NCBI GenBank assembly: GCA_902518155.1
Contig: CABYFA010000005.1
Coordinates: 1 to 64,000 of the forward strand
Reading direction: 5' to 3'
Source of the DNA: an uncultured Pelagibacteraceae bacterium
GTDB lineage: Bacteria; Pseudomonadota; Alphaproteobacteria; Pelagibacterales; Pelagibacteraceae
Length of the DNA stretch: 64,000 bases
This document shows positions 39,136 to 48,382 of this stretch, in pieces (positions within the stretch are counted from its first letter, which is position 1; every line of letters starts with the position of its first letter). The notes under the pieces were generated by a model. That model searched no databases, was not told the DNA's origin, and worked only from the letters and a program-made list of their open reading frames with translations. The translations under genes and the position numbers were made by a program.

Positions 39136-39903
39136 ATGAAATTAGGTTTTATAGGAACTGGAAAAATAACATCATCAGTTATATCTGGAATATGTTCCTC
39201 AAAGATAAATTATAAAAAGATATTTATTTCATCACGAAATACTCTTATTGCAAAAAGACTAAAAAAAAAGTTTAAAAAGATTTTTATTGAAAGGGATAAT
39301 CAAAAAATTATTGATAGCTGTGATTGGATTTTTTTAGCAGTCACACCAACTGTTGGGGAGAAAATTATTAAAAATTTAAGATTTAGATCTAGTCAAACAA
39401 TAATAAGTTTTATCTCAACTATAAATCTATCAGAGCTTCGAAAAATGATAAAAGTAAGGGCAGACTTAGTAAGAGCTATACCTCTTCCGCCAATTTCTCT
39501 TAAAAAAGGACCGGTGCCTATCTGCCCACCAAATAAAAAGGTTAAGAATTTTTTCAATAAAATTGGATCAACAATTGAAATTAAAAATGAAAAATTATCA
39601 ATTAACTTCTGGTCAACATCAGGGATGATGGCATCTTATTATGAAATATTAAACGTGATGAGTAATTGGTTGATTAAAAAAGGTATTAAACGATCTGATG
39701 CACAAAAATATATAACCACTTTATTTTTGGCTTTATCTGAGGATGCAGTAGTAAATTCAAAAAAAGATTTAAGTCATTTAGTTAAAGAGTCTCAAACTCC
39801 AAAAGGTTTAAATGAACAAGGTTTAAGGGAAATGAGTAGGGGAGGCGCTTATAAATCTTTAGTAAACGCATTAAATAAAATTTACAAAAGACTTAACAAA
39901 TAA
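39136..39903 (+). CDS. Pyrroline-5-carboxylate reductase-like oxidoreductase
   Basis: N-terminal MKLGFIGTGKITSSVISGI NAD(P)-binding motif; VRAIPLPPI; ESQTPKGLNEQGLREM. Confidence 0.8.
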   Translation: MKLGFIGTGKITSSVISGICSSKINYKKIFISSRNTLIAKRLKKKFKKIFIERDNQKIIDSCDWIFLAVTPTVGEKIIKNLRFRSSQTIISFISTINLSELRKMIKVRADLVRAIPLPPISLKKGPVPICPPNKKVKNFFNKIGSTIEIKNEKLSINFWSTSGMMASYYEILNVMSNWLIKKGIKRSDAQKYITTLFLALSEDAVVNSKKDLSHLVKESQTPKGLNEQGLREMSRGGAYKSLVNALNKIYKRLNK

Positions 39904-39906
39904 TTA

Positions 39907-40692
39907 ATGTCAGAAAATATTTTAGAAATAAATAATCTATCAAAATATTTTGGTGGATTAGCAGCGGTATCAGATTGTTCACTCAAAGTTAAGAAGGGAA
40001 CTATAACTGGAATAATTGGTCCTAACGGATCCGGAAAAACTACTTTATTTAATTTGATTGCTGGAAATCTAAAATGTTCAGCTGGTAGTGTCATGTTTAA
40101 CAATGAAAATATAACTGATGTGCCTGCGTATGAATTATTTTCAAAAGGTTTACTTAGAACCTTTCAAATTGCACATGAATTTACAAATTTATCAGTTTTA
40201 GAAAATTTAATGATGGTTCCTGGTAACCAGTCAGGTGAACAATTGATAAATGCAATATTTAAACCTTCATTAATCATGAAAGAAGAAAATATTATTAAGC
40301 GAAAAGCTATTGAAGTCATAGAGTTTTTAAATTTAGGGCATTTAAGAAATGAGCTAGCAGGAAATTTATCTGGTGGTCAAAAAAAATTGTTAGAGCTTGG
40401 TCGAACAATGATGGTAGATGCAAAATTAGTTTTGTTAGATGAAGTGGGTGCAGGCGTGAATAGAACACTTCTGAAAGATCTTGGTACAGCGATTGAAAAG
40501 CTAAATAAAGAAAAGGGATATACATTTTGTATGATTGAACATGACATGGATTTCATCGGAAGATTATGTGATCCTGTGATTGTGATGGCTGAAGGATCAG
40601 TATTATTTGAAGGTTCAGTGGAGGATGCAAAAAAAGATGAAAAAGTAATTGAAAGTTATTTAGGCAGGGGATCAAAAATTAAGGATAATTGA
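39907..40692 (+). CDS. livG: LivG-type ABC ATPase (second set)
   Basis: GPNGSGKTT, LSGGQKKLLELGRTMMVDAKLVLLDEVGAGV. Confidence 0.93.
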   Translation: MSENILEINNLSKYFGGLAAVSDCSLKVKKGTITGIIGPNGSGKTTLFNLIAGNLKCSAGSVMFNNENITDVPAYELFSKGLLRTFQIAHEFTNLSVLENLMMVPGNQSGEQLINAIFKPSLIMKEENIIKRKAIEVIEFLNLGHLRNELAGNLSGGQKKLLELGRTMMVDAKLVLLDEVGAGVNRTLLKDLGTAIEKLNKEKGYTFCMIEHDMDFIGRLCDPVIVMAEGSVLFEGSVEDAKKDEKVIESYLGRGSKIKDN

Positions 40693-41402
40693 TAATGGCA
40701 TTTTTTGAGGGAAATAAGATGACTGGTGGATATGGAAACGGTCCAGATATTATTAATTCGTGCTCAGTGAATGTAGATAAAGGAGAAATTGTTTCAATCT
40801 TAGGTCCTAATGGTGCAGGAAAATCGACTGCAATGAAAGCAATGCTAGGTTTATTAAATTTAAAATCTGGCTCGGTTATAATTGATGGTAGGGATATTAC
40901 ACAATTATCTCCACAAGATAGAGTTAAGTCAGGAATTTCATTTGTACCTCAAACAAAAAATGTTTTTGCAGGAATGACTGTTGAGGAAAATTTAGAAATG
41001 GGAGCCTTCTTAATTGATGAGAGTTATAATTCAGTAATCAATGAGATCTACGAATTGTTTCCAATATTAAGTGAAAAAAGAAATCAATTAGTTGGTGAAT
41101 TATCAGGAGGACAAAGACAACAAGTTGCTCTAGGTAGGGCACTAATGATTAAGCCATCAGTTTTAATGTTAGATGAACCAACCGCAGGAGTTTCACCAAT
41201 TGTAATGGATGAATTGTTTGAACATATTGTAAAAGTTAAACGTACAAATGTTGCAATATTGATGGTCGAACAAAATGCCAAACAAGCTTTAAGTATTTCA
41301 GACAGAGGTTATGTATTGGTTACAGGAGAAAATCGTTATTCAGGATCAGGAAAAGAATTACTGAATGATCCAAGAGTAAGAAGTTCATTTTTAGGCGGTT
41401 GA
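40689..41402 (+). CDS. livF: LivF-type ABC ATPase (second set)
   Basis: GPNGAGKST, LSGGQRQQVALGRALMIKPSVLMLDEPTAG. Confidence 0.93.
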   Translation: MIMAFFEGNKMTGGYGNGPDIINSCSVNVDKGEIVSILGPNGAGKSTAMKAMLGLLNLKSGSVIIDGRDITQLSPQDRVKSGISFVPQTKNVFAGMTVEENLEMGAFLIDESYNSVINEIYELFPILSEKRNQLVGELSGGQRQQVALGRALMIKPSVLMLDEPTAGVSPIVMDELFEHIVKVKRTNVAILMVEQNAKQALSISDRGYVLVTGENRYSGSGKELLNDPRVRSSFLGG

Positions 41403-41403
41403 T

Positions 41404-42414
41404 ATGGATTATATAAACGCGATCGTACTTTTATTAAATTATATTTTTGTACCAGCATTAACTTATGGTTCTCAATTAGCTTTAGGTGCAATTTTTGTAA
41501 CTTTGATATATGGGATTTTAAGGTTCGCAAACTTTGCTACAGGAGATATGATGTCTTTTGGAACCATGGTCACAATTTTGTTCACATGGTATTTTCAATC
41601 TTTAGGAATAAGCTTGGGTATTTTACCTACTGCTCTTATCGCAATTCCTTTTGCTATAATATTCATGGTTGGTTATATGCTTTTAATAGATAAATTTGTT
41701 TTCAAATATTATAGAATAAGCAAAAGCCCCCCTGTTCAATTAGCAATGGTGAGTATTGGAGTAATGTTCGTCACACAAGCAGTTGTTCGAATAATCATTG
41801 GTCCATCTGACAGAAGATTTTTTGATGGTGAAAAATTTTTGATTAAAGCTAGTGAGTTTAAAGAAATGACAGGTCTTAACGAAGGCTTGGCAATTAAATC
41901 CACTCAAGTAATTACAATTATTGTAACATTAATTTTAGTTTCTGCTCTTTTTTTGTTCTTAAATAAAACAAAAACAGGAAAAAGTATGAGGGCTTATTCT
42001 GATAATGAAGATCTTGCTTTGTTGTCTGGAATTGACCCAAAAAAGATTGTTATGATTACTTGGATAATAGCAGGGGTGTTGGCAACAATTGGTGGAGCAT
42101 TATATGGTTTAGATAAAAGTTTTAAACCATTTACTTATTTCAATAATATGCTTCCAATTTTTGCTGCAGCTATTGTTGGGGGTATAGGAAATCCTTTTGG
42201 TGCATTTTTAGGTGGATATGTAATTGCGTTTTCTGAAATTCTTTTAACCTATGCGTATAAAAAATTTTTTATGTATCTATTGCCAGAAAGTTTAGAGCCA
42301 AATACTTTAGTACAATTACTATCAACAGATTATAAATTTGCAGTATCATTTTCAATTCTAGTTATTGTACTGCTTTACAGACCATCTGGAATTTTTAAAG
42401 GGAAAATATTGTGA
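41404..42414 (+). CDS. livH: LivH-type ABC permease (second set)
   Basis: LALGAIFVTLIYGILRFANFATGDMMSFG; KSMRAYSDNEDLALLSGID. Confidence 0.9.
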   Translation: MDYINAIVLLLNYIFVPALTYGSQLALGAIFVTLIYGILRFANFATGDMMSFGTMVTILFTWYFQSLGISLGILPTALIAIPFAIIFMVGYMLLIDKFVFKYYRISKSPPVQLAMVSIGVMFVTQAVVRIIIGPSDRRFFDGEKFLIKASEFKEMTGLNEGLAIKSTQVITIIVTLILVSALFLFLNKTKTGKSMRAYSDNEDLALLSGIDPKKIVMITWIIAGVLATIGGALYGLDKSFKPFTYFNNMLPIFAAAIVGGIGNPFGAFLGGYVIAFSEILLTYAYKKFFMYLLPESLEPNTLVQLLSTDYKFAVSFSILVIVLLYRPSGIFKGKIL

Positions 42415-43781
42415 GAAAAAATTTAAACGTAATTGTAGCTTATACTATAATGATGGGATTGATTATTCTTGTTGGTATTTTTCAATCTTGGAATATAGCT
42501 TTATCGATTTTTAATCTTTGTTTGATTTCAGCCGTCATGACAATGGGAGCCAATATTCAATGGGGTTATGCTGGTCTTATTAACTTTGGTATAATGGGAT
42601 ATACTGCTCTAGGTGGTTTAGCAGCAGTATTAATCTCAGTTGATCCGGTTCAGGAAGCATGGAGCGCAGGCGGATCTAATATTCTTTTAAGTTTTTTACT
42701 AATAATAGGAATGGTATTATTGGTTAGATACGTATTAAAAAAATATGAAAAATCAAAAGTTAGAACCTATATTGTTGCAACTATTATAATTGCAGGAATA
42801 ATAATCATTAGATTTGTATCTGAACCTGGGATTGAGGCAATAGAGGAAGTAGATCCTGCAAAAACAGGATTTCTTGGTGGATTTGGTCTTCCAATTATTT
42901 TTTCTTGGATCGTTGGTGCTCTATTTGCTGGTGGGTTAGCATTTGTAATTGGTAAAGTTGCATTAGGTTTAAGGGCAGACTATCTGGCAATAGCCACTTT
43001 ATTAATATCAGAAATTGTTATAGCAATAATTAAACACGAAGATTGGCTCACGAGAGGTGTAAAAAATGTTATTGGATTGAAGCGCCCTGCACCTTATGAG
43101 GTTAATTTACAACAAACAGATTGGTTTATAAATCTAGTAGAAAAATTTAATTTAAGTAAATTGAATTTAATTACAGATTTAACGGAGAGGCAAACTGCAC
43201 TAAATCAATTTGTCATTGAAGGATCATCAATTTTTGTAAAACTTTGTTATTCAGCTTTGTTTTTAATTGTTGTTATCATTCTATTAATTTTAACTCAAAA
43301 AGCTCTTTATTCTCCATGGGGTAGAATGATGAGAGCTATTAGAGATAATGAAGAGGCAGCAAATGCGATGGGCAAAAATGTGGTGAAACAACATTTGCTA
43401 ATTTTTGTTTTAGGTTCAGCTATAGTTGGGATAGCTGGTGCCATGTTAGTAACCCAAGATGGATTATTTACACCTGGCAGCTACAGACCTATGCGTTATA
43501 CTTTTTTAATTTGGGTGATGGTGATAGTAGGTGGCAGTGGTAATAATTTTGGTGCAATTCTAGGAGGCTTTGTGGTTTGGTTTTTATGGATTGAATCAGC
43601 ACCTATTGGATTATATTTAGTTAATTTAACAACAGCTGGTTTAGCTGATACTCACTTTTTAAAAGTTCATTTAATTGAAAGTGTACCATATTTTAGATTT
43701 TTAATGATGGGAATAGGATTGTTATTAATAATGAGATATAGACCAAAAGGTATACTTCCAGAAAAAATAGAAATAAAATAA
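42411..43781 (+). CDS. livM: LivM-type ABC permease (second set)
   Basis: LGLRADYLAIATLLISEIVIA; MRAIRDNEEAANAMGKNV; longer than usual (456 aa). Confidence 0.9.
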   Translation: MRKNLNVIVAYTIMMGLIILVGIFQSWNIALSIFNLCLISAVMTMGANIQWGYAGLINFGIMGYTALGGLAAVLISVDPVQEAWSAGGSNILLSFLLIIGMVLLVRYVLKKYEKSKVRTYIVATIIIAGIIIIRFVSEPGIEAIEEVDPAKTGFLGGFGLPIIFSWIVGALFAGGLAFVIGKVALGLRADYLAIATLLISEIVIAIIKHEDWLTRGVKNVIGLKRPAPYEVNLQQTDWFINLVEKFNLSKLNLITDLTERQTALNQFVIEGSSIFVKLCYSALFLIVVIILLILTQKALYSPWGRMMRAIRDNEEAANAMGKNVVKQHLLIFVLGSAIVGIAGAMLVTQDGLFTPGSYRPMRYTFLIWVMVIVGGSGNNFGAILGGFVVWFLWIESAPIGLYLVNLTTAGLADTHFLKVHLIESVPYFRFLMMGIGLLLIMRYRPKGILPEKIEIK

Positions 43782-43785
43782 AAAA

Positions 43786-43857
43786 ATGAAATATATAATT
43801 TTAGGTGCAGCTTTTGCTTGGGCTTTATATATGGCTGATAAATATTTATTTTTTTAA
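43786..43857 (+). CDS. Candidate 23-aa single-TM microprotein downstream of livM
   Basis: ATG..TAA encodes MKYIILGAAFAWALYMADKYLFF; 4 bp after the livM stop and directly before a terminator; below the supplied ORF size cutoff. Confidence 0.45.
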   Translation: MKYIILGAAFAWALYMADKYLFF

Positions 43858-43893
43858 AAAAAACCCCCAACACAAAAATGTCAGGGGTTTTAA
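43858..43893. terminator. Bidirectional terminator between convergent livM and SBP gene
   Basis: AAACCCC ... GGGGTTTT inverted repeat flanked by A- and T-rich runs. Confidence 0.75.
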
Positions 43894-43905
43894 TTTTAAG
43901 ACAAA

Positions 43906-45087
43906 TTATCTTTGTTTTTTAGTTTTGAATTTTCCGCCTTTGACTTCTTGTTCTAAGAAAGAACCTTCAGCTTCACCGACGTTAGTAAAAGTAACACCTG
44001 TTGCACCTTCGTAGTCAACTTTTTTACCTTTAGCTAATAAATCTAAACCTTTTTTAAGTTCACCTGGATAAATTTTTGTTCCAGGGCCGTTAGCAACATC
44101 CATCACATTTTTTGCAATTGATGCTCTATCAGCTGAATTACCTGCTTGCATTGCTAAGACAATTAAAGCAGCTGCATCGTATGACTCACCAGTGTATGGA
44201 CCAGAACTGTCAATACCAGCGGCTTTTGCCACATCAGCAAAAACTCCAGCACCTTTTCCAGTTGATCCAGGCATTGAACCAAAAGACTTTCTTAAATCTT
44301 TTCCAAATGCATCAACTAATGATTGACCAATCATACCATCTGATAAAATAAATCTGTCAAATGCACCAGAGTCCAAAGAAGCTTGAATAATACCTTTTCC
44401 ACCTTGGTCAAGATATCCAATAACAGCTACAGCATCACCACCTGCTGAGGCTAGTGTTGCTACCTCAGAAGAATAATCTGCTTTTCCATCTTCATGAGCA
44501 TTTACTGTAGTTACTTTTATTCCGTGAGCTTCTACTGCTGCTTTATAAACATCAGCTAAACCTTTACCATAATCATTATTTGTATAAGTGATAGCTACAC
44601 TTTTTACTTTTCTATCTTTAGTAATATCTGCAAGTATTTGTCCACCTCTAGCATCTGATGGAGCAGTTCTAAAAAAATACCCTTTATCATCTAAAGTTGT
44701 TAATCCTGGAGATGTTGCAGAAGGTGAAATCATTACCACACCATTTGGTACAGCAACGTTTGATGCAATAGCACCTGTTACACCTGAACAATCAGCACCC
44801 ATGATTGCAGCTACACCTTGTGCAATAACACCTTCAGCTGCTGCTGTTGCTGCCGCTGAGTCAACACAAGTTGAGTCTGCTCTCACTACTGAAATTTTTT
44901 CTCCATCTAATAATGAACCTGAGTCAGATGCTTCTTTGAAAGCAAGCTCTGCAGATGCAGCCATAGCAGGTGTAAGAGATTCTATAGGACCAGTGAACCC
45001 TAAAATTATTCCCATTTTTACCTCTGCAAAAATATTTGTTGTAAAACTTGATACAAATATAAATGCAGCAATAATTAATTTTCTCAT
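43906..45087 (-). CDS. livK: Branched-chain amino acid-type ABC transporter substrate-binding protein (LivK-like)
   Basis: Signal peptide; VKMGIILGFTGPIESLTPAMAASAELAFKEA; adjacent to the second Liv set. Confidence 0.92.
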   Translation of the reverse strand: MRKLIIAAFIFVSSFTTNIFAEVKMGIILGFTGPIESLTPAMAASAELAFKEASDSGSLLDGEKISVVRADSTCVDSAAATAAAEGVIAQGVAAIMGADCSGVTGAIASNVAVPNGVVMISPSATSPGLTTLDDKGYFFRTAPSDARGGQILADITKDRKVKSVAITYTNNDYGKGLADVYKAAVEAHGIKVTTVNAHEDGKADYSSEVATLASAGGDAVAVIGYLDQGGKGIIQASLDSGAFDRFILSDGMIGQSLVDAFGKDLRKSFGSMPGSTGKGAGVFADVAKAAGIDSSGPYTGESYDAAALIVLAMQAGNSADRASIAKNVMDVANGPGTKIYPGELKKGLDLLAKGKKVDYEGATGVTFTNVGEAEGSFLEQEVKGGKFKTKKQR

Positions 45088-45225
45088 TATATTCCTCTAT
45101 TTGTTAACAATTTATAAAAGGGTAAATTAAATCTTATTTAAATAGATTTTCAACTGCCAAATTATCTTATTTTATAATGTCTTTATTTAAACTAGACTAA
45201 CAAATAAAGATTTTTAAGGATTTTA

Positions 45226-45975
45226 ATGAAGTCTAATAAAATTCAACCACAATTTATAAAGAAATATAATCCCAGAATAGGATTAATTGCTTTAGCTACT
45301 GATTTTATAATTGAAAAAGATTTTATCAAAATAATTAAAGATAAAGATATAGATTTTTTTGTAAATAGAATTGAAAGTTACAATCCTTTATCAAAAGAAA
45401 ATTTAATTAAAATGTCAGAAAAAGTTACGGATGTTACTAAAAATATTTTACCAGATGAAAATATAGATTGCGTTGTATACGGATGTACTTCTGGAACTAT
45501 AGCTGTTGGACATGATATTATTGAAAGAAAAGTTAAAGATGCGAAACCAAAAGCAAAAATTACAACACCAAGTACTGCAGCTATTAAAGCACTAAAAAAG
45601 TTTAATATAAAAAAAATAGCAATATTTACCCCATATAGTAAAAAATTGAATGATGAGGTTATAGATTATTTTTCAAGTCAAGGTTTTGATATTGTTGCTA
45701 ATACTTATCTAGATATCGCAGCTGATTATGATATCGGAAAAGTAGATCAAAATTTTTTATTTGAAACCTTATCGAAAGTAGAAATCAAAAATGCTGATGC
45801 CTTATTTATTTCATGTACAGCTTTACCAGTGTTAAACATAATTGAAAGATTAGAGAAAAAATTAGGTAAGCCTGTTATTACAAGTAATCAATCATTAATT
45901 TGGGATACTTTAGAAAGCATTGGAATGAACAAAAATATTCTAGGCTTTGGAAAATTGTTTAATTTAAATCAATGA
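45226..45975 (+). CDS. Asp/Glu racemase / maleate isomerase superfamily protein, EutA-like
   Basis: RIGLIALATDF, DCVVYGCTSGT, DALFISCTALPVLNIIERLEKKLGKPVITSNQSLIW; paired with doeA-like gene. Confidence 0.8.
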   Translation: MKSNKIQPQFIKKYNPRIGLIALATDFIIEKDFIKIIKDKDIDFFVNRIESYNPLSKENLIKMSEKVTDVTKNILPDENIDCVVYGCTSGTIAVGHDIIERKVKDAKPKAKITTPSTAAIKALKKFNIKKIAIFTPYSKKLNDEVIDYFSSQGFDIVANTYLDIAADYDIGKVDQNFLFETLSKVEIKNADALFISCTALPVLNIIERLEKKLGKPVITSNQSLIWDTLESIGMNKNILGFGKLFNLNQ

Positions 45976-47144
45976 GTCTTTTTACAAAAGAAGAATATAG
46001 CAATAGATTAAAAAAAGTTCAAAAAATGATGCAAGATAAAGGCATCGAATTATTAATTTCTCATGATACGAATAACATAAATTACTTAACAGGTTATGAT
46101 GCTTGGTCTTTTTACTATGCTCAATGTGCAATAGTTCATGTCGATGCTGATGAACCTTTATGTTTTGTTAGAGATCAAGATGCAGGGGGAGCTTATCTAA
46201 AAACATATTTAAAGAGAGAGAATATAATCGTATATGATGAACACTACATTCATACTTGGCCTAAACATCCTTATGATTATTTAGTAGAAATAATTAAGAG
46301 TAAAAAATGGGATAAGCTTTCTATTGGTTTAGAGATGGATGCACATTATTTTACCGCATTCTGTTATCAGAAAATTAGGGATGGTTTACTCGATGCCAAG
46401 ATCAAAGACTCTGAAAGATTAGTTAATTGGGCTCGTCTAGTAAAATCAAATACTGAAATAAATTTTATGAAATCTGCTGCAAAAATTTCAGAGGTTGGAA
46501 TGAAAAAAGCTTACGAAGTAATAAGTCCTGGGGTTAGACAATGTGATGCTGTTGGAGAAATTCAAAAAGCTTTGTTTTATGGAACACCTGAATTTGGTGG
46601 AGAATACGCCAGTATTGCAACATTGCTTCCTACTGGAAAAGGAACATCTGCTTCACATCTAACCGCAACGCAAGATAAATTTATTGATGGTGAGGCTACA
46701 ATTGTTGAACTTTCTGGAGTGTATAAGCGTTATCATGCACCGATGGCCAGAACTATTTTGCTTGGAAAACCTGATCAACTTAAAATTGATACGATGAAAA
46801 AAACAATTGAGGCGCTTCAAGCTGGAATTGATGCAACCAAACCCGGAAATACTGTAGATCACGTTGCCCAAGCATTTTGGAAAATATTAGATAAATATGG
46901 AATAGAAAAAAAATCTAGGACCGGTTATTCGATTGGAATTGGTTATCCACCAGATTGGGGAGAACATACATTAAATATTTATAAAGGTGATATGACAATT
47001 TTGGAACCTAACATTTGTTTTCACATGATAGCGGTTATGCAATTTGGTGAATGGGGTGTTGAAGCATCAGAAGCAATAAGAGTTACAGATCAAGGAGCAG
47101 AATTATTTTGTAATATGTCTAAAGAACTTCACGTTAAAAGCTAG
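45972..47144 (+). CDS. doeA: M24 family hydrolase, ectoine hydrolase (DoeA/EutD)-like
   Basis: ISHDTNNINYLTGYDAWSFYYAQCAIV, DQDAGGAYLKTYL, KKSRTGYSIGIGYPPDWGEHTLNI, LEPNICFHMI; resembles DoeA from memory. Confidence 0.78.
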   Translation: MSLFTKEEYSNRLKKVQKMMQDKGIELLISHDTNNINYLTGYDAWSFYYAQCAIVHVDADEPLCFVRDQDAGGAYLKTYLKRENIIVYDEHYIHTWPKHPYDYLVEIIKSKKWDKLSIGLEMDAHYFTAFCYQKIRDGLLDAKIKDSERLVNWARLVKSNTEINFMKSAAKISEVGMKKAYEVISPGVRQCDAVGEIQKALFYGTPEFGGEYASIATLLPTGKGTSASHLTATQDKFIDGEATIVELSGVYKRYHAPMARTILLGKPDQLKIDTMKKTIEALQAGIDATKPGNTVDHVAQAFWKILDKYGIEKKSRTGYSIGIGYPPDWGEHTLNIYKGDMTILEPNICFHMIAVMQFGEWGVEASEAIRVTDQGAELFCNMSKELHVKS

Positions 47145-47196
47145 TTATTAAAGGTTGAAATTTATTCTTACAAATGTTTAAAAGTTGATTAAAATT

Positions 47197-48282
47197 ATGT
47201 CTCTTAAAAAAGATTTCGTTAAATTCGATAAAGTAGATAAAAGCTATGACGGCAAAGTTTTAGTTGTTAAGGATCTTCAATTAGATATTGAAGAAGGCGA
47301 GTTTGTTACTATGTTAGGACCTTCTGGTTCTGGAAAAACAACTTGCTTAATGATGCTAGCAGGATTTGAAACCCCAACAAATGGGGAAATATATTTAGAT
47401 GGAAAAGCTATCTCGAGTATACCTCCACACAAAAGAGGTATTGGAATGGTATTTCAGAATTATGCGTTATTTCCTCATATGACAGTTTATGAAAACCTTG
47501 CCTTTCCATTAAGAGTTAGAAAAATTCCAAAAGACGAGGCAGATAAAAAAATTGATAAAGCGTTGTCAATGGTTTCACTTCAAGGTTTCGCATCAAGGAT
47601 GCCGGGGCAATTATCAGGTGGTCAACAACAAAGGGTAGCTGTTGCAAGGTCATTAGTATTTGATCCTCAGCTAGTTTTAATGGATGAACCTCTGGGAGCT
47701 TTAGATAAAAACTTAAGGGAGAGTATGCAATATGAAATTAAACACATACATGAAAATATTGGGGTAACTGTTGTTTATGTAACTCATGATCAAAGTGAAG
47801 CATTAACCATGTCTAATCGTATTGCTGTTTTTAATGACGGAAAAGTTCAGCAGCTTTCAAGTCCGGATGAGCTTTATGAAAAACCAGTAAACTCTTTTGT
47901 TGCTGAATTTATTGGAGAAAATAATACCTTCGTGGGTGAGGTTTCAGATATTTCAGGTGGTAAGTGTAAGGTTAAAATAGCTAACACAGATATACTTGCA
48001 AATCCTATTTCCGTAAAAGGTAAGGGGGAAAAAACTAAGATTTCATTAAGACCTGAAAGAGCGTTAATTAATCCAAGTGATCAAATGGACAATATACATT
48101 CTGGAAAGATTGAAGAAGTAATATATCACGGAGATCATACAAGAGTTAGAATAAATCTTTTAGGCAACAATCAATTTATCTTAAAGGTTCCTAATAGTTC
48201 AGCCAATTTGGATATCAAGCTTGGCAAAGATATCAAGATAGGTTGGAACAGTGAGGATGCTAGAGCCTTAGATCCTTCTTAG
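47197..48282 (+). CDS. potA: PotA-like spermidine/putrescine ABC ATPase
   Basis: GPSGSGKTTCLMMLAGFETPTNGEI, LSGGQQQRVAVARSLVFDPQLVLMDEPLGALDKNLRE, C-terminal TOBE-like region. Confidence 0.9.
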   Translation: MSLKKDFVKFDKVDKSYDGKVLVVKDLQLDIEEGEFVTMLGPSGSGKTTCLMMLAGFETPTNGEIYLDGKAISSIPPHKRGIGMVFQNYALFPHMTVYENLAFPLRVRKIPKDEADKKIDKALSMVSLQGFASRMPGQLSGGQQQRVAVARSLVFDPQLVLMDEPLGALDKNLRESMQYEIKHIHENIGVTVVYVTHDQSEALTMSNRIAVFNDGKVQQLSSPDELYEKPVNSFVAEFIGENNTFVGEVSDISGGKCKVKIANTDILANPISVKGKGEKTKISLRPERALINPSDQMDNIHSGKIEEVIYHGDHTRVRINLLGNNQFILKVPNSSANLDIKLGKDIKIGWNSEDARALDPS

Positions 48283-48382
48283 ACCACCAATATATTGCTA
48301 AATTAACTAAAATGGGCTGTTGACTCTCATTATCGATCTTGTTGTAATTGATTTTTATAAAAAACGTTTAAACGGAGGAAAA

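Noticed and set aside
44588-45130. 180-aa plus-strand ORF
   Set aside because: Antisense to a clear LivK-like substrate-binding protein; no recognisable domain or RBS.
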